Assembly (NCBI GenBank): GCA_963843685.1
Contig: CAWJLO010000010.1
Coordinates: 434,001 to 498,000 of the forward strand
DNA: 64,000 bases
Origin: DASQHL01 sp963843685
Lineage (GTDB): Bacteria; Chloroflexota; Dehalococcoidia; DSTF01; JACRBR01
Direction: 5' to 3'
Shown here: positions 24,455-30,959 of the stretch, piece by piece
Layout: the number at the start of each line of letters is the position of its first letter
Position numbering within the stretch: position 1 is the stretch's first letter
Notes under the pieces: generated by a model
Told to the model about the DNA's origin: nothing
What the model saw: the letters and a program-made list of their open reading frames with translations, nothing else
Databases searched by the model: none
Program-made: the position numbers and the translations under genes

Positions 24455-25418
24455 CCGCGTCGCCGAGTCTCTGTTCTGGCTTGGCCGGCACGTGGAGCGG
24501 GCCGAGAACACCGCCCGCCTCCTCGACGTCACCTATCACGGGCGCCTGGAGCCGATATCTATGGAGGTGGCGGGCGCCGTGAACACCTGGGAGGCCCTCA
24601 TCTCCACGCTCGGACTCACCCGGCGATACCAGGAACTGTACGGATCATCGGACGAAACGGACGTCATCGAGTTCCTCACGGTCAGTCGCGACAACGGATC
24701 ATCGATCCTGTCGTCTCTCGCCGCGGCGCGCGAGAACGCCCGGAGCGTACGAGACTACCTGTCGAGCGAGTGCTGGGTCGCCCTCAACCGGCTCTACCAC
24801 ACCGTCTCCAACACGAACATCCACCTCATCCTCGCCGATGGGCTGTACGACTTCTGCGACACGGTGCGCGTCGGATCCCATCTGTTCGCAGGGACCGTCC
24901 GCGCGACTTCGCTCTACGACGAAGGGCTGCAGTGGCTGTGGACGGGTGCGTACCTCGAGCGCTCGGACATGATCACGCGTCTCGTCGACTCCAAGTATCA
25001 TCTGCTCATGGACTCGGTTGAATCGATCGGCGGGCCGGTCGACCGCTTCCAGTGGGCGGCGCTGCTCAGGAGCGTCTCGGGATGGGAAGCGTACCTCCGT
25101 TCGCATCCCGAGGGCGTCGAGCCGGCGGGCGTCGTGGAGTTCCTGACGCTGAACCCGATGTTCCCGCGCTCGCTCCGTACGTCGATCGATTCCTTACAAC
25201 ACGCGCTTGCTGAGGCGACGCGCGGCGCTGAGGTGCGGCTGAGGAATCACCCGATGCGCCTCGTCGCCGAGCTGGAGAGCCGCCTGCAGTTCGAGTCCGC
25301 CGAGACGCTCATCGACTCCGGCCTGCACGAGTATCTCGCCAACGTCCAGCTCGTCCTCGCTGCGATCAACTCATCGGTGTACGACAACTTCTTCTGGGCC
25401 AACGCCGGTGCGGCTTGA
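24444..25418 (+). CDS. Alpha-E domain protein (DUF403)
   Basis: This 324-aa all-helical alpha-E protein opens with the family signature MLLSRVAESLFWLGRHVERAENTARLL (in two adjoining pieces) and has a second helical repeat with GAYLERSDMITRLVDSKYH. Its biochemical role is unknown, and it is almost always encoded between or beside a circularly permuted ATP-grasp protein and a transglutaminase-like protein, as here. It overlaps the upstream gene by 11 bp (24444-24454) and the downstream gene by 11 bp (25408-25418), so translation of the three is likely coupled. Confidence 0.9.
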   Translation: MLLSRVAESLFWLGRHVERAENTARLLDVTYHGRLEPISMEVAGAVNTWEALISTLGLTRRYQELYGSSDETDVIEFLTVSRDNGSSILSSLAAARENARSVRDYLSSECWVALNRLYHTVSNTNIHLILADGLYDFCDTVRVGSHLFAGTVRATSLYDEGLQWLWTGAYLERSDMITRLVDSKYHLLMDSVESIGGPVDRFQWAALLRSVSGWEAYLRSHPEGVEPAGVVEFLTLNPMFPRSLRTSIDSLQHALAEATRGAEVRLRNHPMRLVAELESRLQFESAETLIDSGLHEYLANVQLVLAAINSSVYDNFFWANAGAA

Positions 25419-26223
25419 AGTCACCTACTCGACGACGTATCGTTACGCCCCCGCGGCGGTACACGGACTGACGGCTCTGCGCATGAGGCCCCGCGAGCGC
25501 GCCGGGCTTCTCGTCTCGCACTCCCGGCTTCGCGCGGACGGAGGCAACATCGTCCGCTCGTACGTCGACGGTTGGGGCACGCAGGTTGACGTGGTCGAAG
25601 CAGCCGGACGCCACGAAGTCGCTCACTTCGCGGTCGAGGCGCTCGTCGAGACGGCCACGGAGATGTGCGAGCACGACCCCTCGCTCGCCGAGCTGGTGAT
25701 GTTCCGCCGCGACAGCAGCCGCGTGCGCGCAGATGCCGTACTGCCGATCACGGAGCAACTCCAGCTCGACCCTTCGTCGTGGGGCTCCGTGGAGGTCGTG
25801 CTGTCGTGCCTGCCGCAGTGGTTCTCGTACCGCGTCGGCGCCACGGACGCGCAGACGCCGATGGAGGCCGTCATCGAGAGCAGGGCGGGCGTCTGCCAGG
25901 ACTTCGCGCACATCATGATCGCCGTGCTGCGGTCGTGGGGATGGGCGGCGCGCTACGTCAGCGGCTACGTGTATACCGGCAGCCGCGCCGGCGGGCGCAT
26001 CGAAGCGGACGCGATGCACGCATGGGTGCAGGCGTACCGGCCCGAATTCGGCTGGGTAGGCATCGATCCGACGACCGCGGGGTACGCCGATGACACGTAC
26101 GTCCCGGTCGCGTTCGGGCGCGACTACGACGACGTTCGGCCCGTGCGCGGCGTCCTGTCCGGATCGCCGGCCTGGCAGTCGCAAGAGGCGCGCCTGTCCG
26201 TCACGCTCATCGAACAGCAGTAG
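25408..26223 (+). CDS. Transglutaminase-like cysteine peptidase/amidase
   Basis: This 271-aa protein has an N-terminal beta-domain (MRLEVTYSTTYRYAPA) and a papain-like transglutaminase core with the full triad C163 (RAGVCQDFAH), H204 (DAMHAWVQAY) and D220 (GIDPTTA). It starts at GTG within the alpha-E gene. In this conserved trio it is expected to cleave or transfer an amide bond made by the ATP-grasp partner, which is inference. No signal peptide is visible, so it should act in the cytoplasm. The 147 bp downstream, up to the convergent transporter operon, contain no recognisable gene or strong terminator. Confidence 0.9.
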   Translation: MRLEVTYSTTYRYAPAAVHGLTALRMRPRERAGLLVSHSRLRADGGNIVRSYVDGWGTQVDVVEAAGRHEVAHFAVEALVETATEMCEHDPSLAELVMFRRDSSRVRADAVLPITEQLQLDPSSWGSVEVVLSCLPQWFSYRVGATDAQTPMEAVIESRAGVCQDFAHIMIAVLRSWGWAARYVSGYVYTGSRAGGRIEADAMHAWVQAYRPEFGWVGIDPTTAGYADDTYVPVAFGRDYDDVRPVRGVLSGSPAWQSQEARLSVTLIEQQ

Positions 26224-26370
26224 GAGAGCCGCCCAGGTAGGTGGTTCGGCGATTTCGCGCTTTCAGAGACCTTTTAGCGCCGGAACCTCAGGCACGAACG
26301 CCGAATCTGGAGAATCCATCGAATCAACCCGGATCTCGTGTGCGTTGGGCAGGCGGTCTAGACACGTCGA

Positions 26371-27741
26371 TCACTGCACCGCGCGGTTGTATCGCTCGAT
26401 GGCACGGTCGGCCTGTTCGGCCGCAGTCTTGAGCGCCTCGGCCGGCGTCTTGCCGCCGACGAGCACGGCCTCGAACGCGTTCTCGATGCCTTCACGCACC
26501 TGCGTGAACGGGCCGATGACGGCGCCGGCCGTCGCGTCGTTGAGCGGCGACCGCAGCACTTGGTTGCGAGCAGTGGTGAACTGCGGAAACTGCTTGTGCA
26601 GCGACGCGGCGGGCTCCATATCCCATGCCGACACGCGCACCGGGAAGTAGCCCGTGTCCACGTGCCACTGTGCCTGCACCTGGGGCTGCGTCGCGTACTT
26701 CAGGAACTCCCACGCGCCTCGCTGCTCGATGTCCGGACGGTCCTTCATGATCCAGACCGCGGCGCCACCGAGGACGATGCCACCGTTGGGGTTGTCGTTG
26801 ATCGACGGCATCGGCCCGGCGCCAAACCGCTGCGTCGCGCCACCCAGCACCGTCAGGATCGTGCGCATCGAGGCCGTCGATTCGATCGCCATTGCGCTCT
26901 TGCCGGTGGCGAGATCGATGAACGCCTGTGCCCCCTGCCTCCCGACGTTCGTGGCGAGCCCGGACTTCACCATGTCCTGCCACCACGCGAGGATCGCCTC
27001 GCCCTCGGGGCTGTCGAACGTTACCGCCGTGGCAAGCCCGTCGCGGCCGTTTCCATTGTTGGCATACGGCGCGTCTTGCTTCGCCAGCATCTCCTCGAAC
27101 TTCCACGCGTCGATGCTCAACGCGATGCCGTTGCGCGTGATCGCGCCGCTGCTGTCGCGCTTCAGCAGCTTCTCTGAGTCCGCGCGCACTTCCTCGAGCG
27201 TTGTGGGCGGCTTGTCGGGGTCGAGCCCAGCATCTCTGAACGCGTCCTTGTCGTAATAGAGCACCAGGCCGGAGAGGTTGAAGGGCATCGCGCGGAGCTT
27301 CCCATCAAGCGTGTAGTAGTCCAGCGCGCGCGGCTCGAAGTCGCCCAGGTCGATCGGAGGCGCGTAGCCCTGAGAAGCGCCTGACGTCGCGAGATCGCGG
27401 TCGATGAAGTCCTGCGGCGGCACCGTGGCATCGCTATCCACCATGAAGCGAAGCTCGATGTCGTCGAGCTGCACCATCGCCGGCATCGCGCTCGTCCCGA
27501 AGGAGGCGACGAGCTTCTTCAGCGAGTCCGGGTACCCGCCCTGGTAGATGGGCACGACCTTGTATGTGCTCTGCGAACTGTTGAACCCGTCGACGATCTT
27601 CTGCAGCGCCGCCGTGTTCACGCCGGACATCGAGTGCCAGAACCGCACCTCGACGCGGCCGCCGCTGTAACGCGGCCCGTTGCTGGTGCAAGCGGCCATG
27701 AGGGAAGCGAGGAGCAGGCCGACGAGCGCGAGCCGTCGCAC
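26371..27741 (-). CDS. Extracellular solute-binding lipoprotein, family 1 (UgpB-like)
   Basis: This 456-aa binding protein belongs to a sugar or glycerol-3-phosphate-type ABC importer. The N-terminus VRRLALVGLLLASLMAAC is a Sec lipoprotein signal with the lipobox Cys at position 18. The mature domain starts VEVRFWHSMSG and has the family pattern (FNSSQSTYKVVPIYQGGY, GGAAVWIMKD). The GTG start is 2 bp after the permease stop; a 279-codon upstream extension is antisense noise. It is the last gene of the operon, which is unusual because the binding protein is most often first. Confidence 0.93.
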   Translation of the reverse strand: MRRLALVGLLLASLMAACTSNGPRYSGGRVEVRFWHSMSGVNTAALQKIVDGFNSSQSTYKVVPIYQGGYPDSLKKLVASFGTSAMPAMVQLDDIELRFMVDSDATVPPQDFIDRDLATSGASQGYAPPIDLGDFEPRALDYYTLDGKLRAMPFNLSGLVLYYDKDAFRDAGLDPDKPPTTLEEVRADSEKLLKRDSSGAITRNGIALSIDAWKFEEMLAKQDAPYANNGNGRDGLATAVTFDSPEGEAILAWWQDMVKSGLATNVGRQGAQAFIDLATGKSAMAIESTASMRTILTVLGGATQRFGAGPMPSINDNPNGGIVLGGAAVWIMKDRPDIEQRGAWEFLKYATQPQVQAQWHVDTGYFPVRVSAWDMEPAASLHKQFPQFTTARNQVLRSPLNDATAGAVIGPFTQVREGIENAFEAVLVGGKTPAEALKTAAEQADRAIERYNRAVQ

Positions 27742-27743
27742 GG

Positions 27744-28592
27744 TCAGCCCTTGACCGCGCCGGCCGTCAGCCCGCGCACGAGGAAGCGCTGGAAGGCGAT
27801 CACCAGGAAGAGCATCGGCAGCAGCGCCGTCAGCGTTCCGGCCAGCACGACGTTCGTCCGCTGCGCCTCCTGGTCCGTCAGTGACGCGATGCCGATCTGC
27901 ACCGTCCGCATGTGCGGGTCGTTCGTCACGAGCAGCGGCCAGAGATACTGGTTCCAGGCCTGCAGGAAGCTGAACACCGCCAGCGTCGCGATGGCGGCGC
28001 GCGACAGCGGGATCACAACGAACAGCAGGAAGCGCAGGTTGCCGTATCCGTCGATGTCGGCCGCATCCTTCAGCTCGGCCGGCAACGTCATGAACTGCTG
28101 CCGTAGGAGGAACGTCCCGAATGCCGTCGCGAGGAACGGCACCGTCAGTCCCTGGTACGTGTCGAGCCAGTCGAGGCGCTGGATGATCTGGTAATTCGGA
28201 ATGATCGACGCCTCCCAGGGCACCATCATCGTCGAGAGGAAGATGAAGAAGAGCAGGGTGCGCCCGGGAAAGCGCATGAACGAGAACGAGTACGCCGCCA
28301 GGATCGACGTGACGAGCTGTCCGAGCGTGATCACGCCCGCCATGATCAGGCTGTTGAGCATGTAGCGCGGCATCGGGATGTCCGTCATCGCCGACCGGTA
28401 GTTCCCCCACTGGGGCGAGCTTGCCCAGAGGTCGGGCGGGTACTGCAGGAGCTTCTGGAACGGCTGCAGGCTGTCTACGAGCGTCATGTACAGCGGGAAG
28501 AGCACGACGGCCGCCGAAACGATGAGCACCGCGTACAACGGCAGGCTCGCCGCCGCGCGCAGCGCGCGCTTCTGCCACCTCCCACGGATCAT
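27744..28592 (-). CDS. ABC sugar-type permease, UgpE/MalG-like
   Basis: This 282-aa inner-membrane permease has six hydrophobic segments (first LPLYAVLIVSAAVVLFPLYM). The EAA cytoplasmic loop that contacts the ATPase reads AELKDAADIDGYGNLRFLLF. ATG 28592 overlaps the upstream permease stop by 4 bp (ATGA). A longer frame extending into the upstream gene is rejected. With its partner it forms the transmembrane channel. Confidence 0.92.
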   Translation of the reverse strand: MIRGRWQKRALRAAASLPLYAVLIVSAAVVLFPLYMTLVDSLQPFQKLLQYPPDLWASSPQWGNYRSAMTDIPMPRYMLNSLIMAGVITLGQLVTSILAAYSFSFMRFPGRTLLFFIFLSTMMVPWEASIIPNYQIIQRLDWLDTYQGLTVPFLATAFGTFLLRQQFMTLPAELKDAADIDGYGNLRFLLFVVIPLSRAAIATLAVFSFLQAWNQYLWPLLVTNDPHMRTVQIGIASLTDQEAQRTNVVLAGTLTALLPMLFLVIAFQRFLVRGLTAGAVKG

Positions 28593-29500
28593 CGGTAAAA
28601 CACCCATCGCTGTGCGGCAGCGAACTGCACGCCCGTAAGCGCGAGCACGATGACGAACAGTACGACGGCCTGCGCGGACGCCAGGCCCACGTTGTAGTGC
28701 AGGAACGCCTCCCGATAGATCGAGTAAACGATCACGTTCGTCGAATCGAGCGGGCCGCCGTGCGTCAGGATGTCGATCTGGCCAAACGACTCGAAGGCGA
28801 AGATCACGCCGACGACAGAGACGAAAAGCAACGTTGGCGAAAGGCCGGGTAGCGTCACGTGCAGAAACTGGTTCCACGCGTGCGCCCCGTCGACGCGCGC
28901 GCTCTCGTACAGTTCGTCCGGGATGTTCTGGAGGCCGGCCAGGATGACGATCGTCGCCAATCCCACGTTCATCCACACGGTCGTCATCGCGACGGCCAGC
29001 AGCGCCCAGCGTGGCTCGGTCAGCCAGTTCGCGGCCGGTACGCCACCTTTACCCAGCACGTAGTTCAACACGCCGACGCCCGGGTTGAGCAGCACGAGCC
29101 ACATCACCGACGACACCGCCACAGACGAGGCGATCGTCGAGCTGTAGATCGTGCGGAAGATGATGATCCCCGGCAGCCGCCGGTGCACCAGCAACGCCAG
29201 GTACAGCCCGAGGACCGTCGATCCGATCACCGTGTACAGCGAAAACTGGCCTGTCACCAGCAGGCTGTGCCGGAAGTCGGGCGAAGTGAGCACGTCACGA
29301 TACTGCGCGATCCCCACCCACGTCTCGCGCCGGCCGAAGGGATCCGTCGCGTGGAACCCCAGCCACACCGACCGCACGAGGGGGTAGAAGACAAAGACGC
29401 CGAACAGGAAGAGCGACGGCAGGACGAACGGCGCCGCGGACAGCGACTGTCGCAACGCGCGTCCCCTGCGGCGCCGCGTCGGCGCCACCGCCGCCGTCAA
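28589..29500 (-). CDS. ABC sugar-type permease, UgpA/MalF-like
   Basis: This 303-aa permease has a basic N-terminus (RRRRGRALRQ), then six membrane segments beginning PFVLPSLFLFGVFVFYPLV. Its EAA loop reads DELYESARVDGAHAWNQFLH. It overlaps the ATPase gene by 4 bp upstream and the second permease by 4 bp downstream. Substrate class cannot be fixed from sequence alone; sn-glycerol-3-phosphate or an oligosaccharide is typical of the family. Confidence 0.92.
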   Translation of the reverse strand: MTAAVAPTRRRRGRALRQSLSAAPFVLPSLFLFGVFVFYPLVRSVWLGFHATDPFGRRETWVGIAQYRDVLTSPDFRHSLLVTGQFSLYTVIGSTVLGLYLALLVHRRLPGIIIFRTIYSSTIASSVAVSSVMWLVLLNPGVGVLNYVLGKGGVPAANWLTEPRWALLAVAMTTVWMNVGLATIVILAGLQNIPDELYESARVDGAHAWNQFLHVTLPGLSPTLLFVSVVGVIFAFESFGQIDILTHGGPLDSTNVIVYSIYREAFLHYNVGLASAQAVVLFVIVLALTGVQFAAAQRWVFYR

Positions 29501-30597
29501 GCGAGCCTCCCGCCGCTCGCGCCGTCGAAGAGGAGCAAGCGTTCGGGCGCGATCGCGAATCGCTCGGTCGCGCCCGCCCGAAGGGGCTCGTCGGCCGCCA
29601 ACCGCGCGATGACGCTGCGGCCCTCGAGCAGGATCGTTGCGTGGATCTCGTTGCCGAGCTCCTCGACCACGTCCACCTGTCCCTCGAACGTCGCGGCCGC
29701 GCTCCGCTCGCCGAACGCCGCGGCCCGTTCGATGTGCTCCGGGCGGACTCCGACGACCACGTCGGCGCCCCTGACGCTCCGCGCCAGCGCCGCCTGCGCC
29801 GGCGTCAACGAGAACGCGACGTCGGCGCAGGCGACGATCGTCCGTCCGTCGCCGGTGTCGCGCAAACCGCCGCGGAAAAAGGACATCGCCGGCGTGCCGA
29901 TGAACTCCGCCACGAAGACATTGGCGGGACGCGAGTAGATCTCCTGCGGCGAGCCGACCTGCTGCAGCACCCCCCGTTCCATCACCGCAATCCGGCGGCC
30001 CATCGTCATCGCCTCCACCTGGTCGTGCGTGACGTACAGCACCGTCTTCTGTAGCTGGCGGTGCAGACGGATCAGCTCGAGGCGGGTCTGCGCGCGGAGC
30101 TTGGCATCCAGGTTCGAGAGCGGCTCGTCCATGAGAAACACCTTCGGCCGCCGGACGATCGCCCTCCCCAACGCGACGCGCTGGCGCTGACCGCCGGAGA
30201 GCTGCCCCGGCCGCCGCTTCAGCGTATCCGCCAGTCCCAGCAGCTCCGCCACGTCCCGCACCGCCTGGTCGATCTCTCGGCGGCTGATGTGGCGCATCCG
30301 GAGGCCGAACGCGATGTTGTCGTAGACGCTCATGTGCGGATAGAGCGCGTAGTTCTGGAACACCATCGCTATGTCGCGATCCTGCGCGGCGAGGTCCGTC
30401 ACATCACGGCCGTCGATGAAGATCTCGCCATGGCCGGGGTCTTCCAGGCCGGCGAGGATCCGCAAGGCGGTCGTCTTGCCGCATCCCGACGGCCCGAGGA
30501 GCACCATGAACTCGCCGTCCTCGACATCGAGGCTGAAGTCCGCGAGGGCGGCAATCTCGCCGAAGCGCTTGCTGACGTTCTGGAACCGGACGCTCAC
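29497..30597 (-). CDS. ABC transporter ATPase, UgpC/MalK type
   Basis: This 366-aa ATPase has Walker A GPSGCGKTT, the Q-loop VFQNYALYPHMSVYDNI, signature LSGGQRQRVALGRA, Walker B VFLMDEPLSNLD and the H-loop YVTHDQVEA. A C-terminal OB-type TOBE domain (VGVRPEHIE) follows. I chose GTG 30597, preceded by GGAGG, over ATG 30621 because a -10 TACAAT overlaps that ATG. It is the first gene of the importer operon (ATPase, permease, permease, binding protein). Confidence 0.92.
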   Translation of the reverse strand: MSVRFQNVSKRFGEIAALADFSLDVEDGEFMVLLGPSGCGKTTALRILAGLEDPGHGEIFIDGRDVTDLAAQDRDIAMVFQNYALYPHMSVYDNIAFGLRMRHISRREIDQAVRDVAELLGLADTLKRRPGQLSGGQRQRVALGRAIVRRPKVFLMDEPLSNLDAKLRAQTRLELIRLHRQLQKTVLYVTHDQVEAMTMGRRIAVMERGVLQQVGSPQEIYSRPANVFVAEFIGTPAMSFFRGGLRDTGDGRTIVACADVAFSLTPAQAALARSVRGADVVVGVRPEHIERAAAFGERSAAATFEGQVDVVEELGNEIHATILLEGRSVIARLAADEPLRAGATERFAIAPERLLLFDGASGGRLA

Positions 30598-30612
30598 TCC
30601 ACCTCCCGCTCC

Positions 30613-30625
30613 TTCACGCATTGTA
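30613..30625 (-). promoter_or_regulatory. Candidate -10 element of the importer operon
   Basis: TACAAT (30625-30620, minus strand) would start transcription near 30613, about 16 nt before GTG 30597, with GGAGG between them. No clear -35 hexamer is seen 16-18 bp upstream. It lies just downstream of the terminator that closes the candidate non-coding RNA unit. Confidence 0.4.
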
Positions 30626-30652
30626 GGCCGCGGCGGTAACCCGCGCCGGATA

Positions 30653-30685
30653 CAAGAAAACCCTCGCGGCACGAGCCCGGGGGTT
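30653..30685 (-). terminator. Intrinsic terminator closing the candidate RNA unit
   Basis: On the minus strand AACCC (30685-30681) pairs with GGGTT (30663-30659), with an inner CGG/CCG pairing, and is followed by TTCTTG after the stem Ts. The T-run exists only on this strand, so it terminates minus-strand transcription upstream of the importer operon. Confidence 0.5.
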
Positions 30686-30914
30686 ACGCCCTACTATTCA
30701 CTTTTCGTTCCGACCGCTCCGGCGCCCTTCGTCTTGGCTCGCGTTGGATTCTTTGCGAATTCAGGGGGCGTCGCCTTCCCGTTTCCTTCCGGAGAGGATC
30801 TCCGCCCGCACTCCGCGCCTTCGAGCGTTACCTTTTCAGCGAGTTACGAGTCGGAGCGCCGGTTCCGAAGCGATTCCACATCGCACATCCTTTAGGCTTC
30901 TCATACCTCCTTCC
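30653..30914 (-). ncRNA. Candidate non-coding RNA or leader RNA (about 260 nt)
   Basis: This gene-free stretch has a -10 at one end and an intrinsic terminator at the other, both reading minus. Base composition is less GC-rich than its surroundings, and the minus strand is purine-rich. It opens with AAGGAGGT, a full Shine-Dalgarno match, but the following ATG is only one base away and opens a 22-codon frame, so it is not a normal gene start. Short hairpins are visible (GCGAT/ATCGC and GGAGA/TCTCC on the minus strand). An open frame on this strand (about 50 codons ending KGAGAVGTKSE) has no usable start codon and atypical third-position bases. I do not recognise RNase P, tmRNA, 6S, SRP or a known riboswitch. 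A degraded small gene is the main alternative. Confidence 0.35.
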
Positions 30915-30920
30915 ACTGTC

Positions 30921-30926
30921 AGTATA
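30921..30926 (-). promoter_or_regulatory. -10 box of the candidate RNA unit
   Basis: TATACT on the minus strand places the transcript start near 30914, directly in front of the AAGGAGGT element. The -35 region is weak. It lies 34 bp downstream of the P-type ATPase stop, so it is independent of any ATPase start. Confidence 0.4.
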
Positions 30927-30959
30927 CCTCCGAGCGCGAGTCTTGGCCGACGCGCGACG

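Noticed and set aside
26371..28578. A 735-residue binding-protein frame
   Set aside because: The first 279 codons are out-of-frame reading of the upstream permease; a lipoprotein signal begins at GTG 27741.
30863..30904. Short leader-peptide frames (ATG right after AAGGAGGT, and a 14-codon frame at the next ATG)
   Set aside because: The ribosome-binding site is one base or 17 bases from the ATG, neither workable, and the peptides have no notable composition such as runs of one amino acid.
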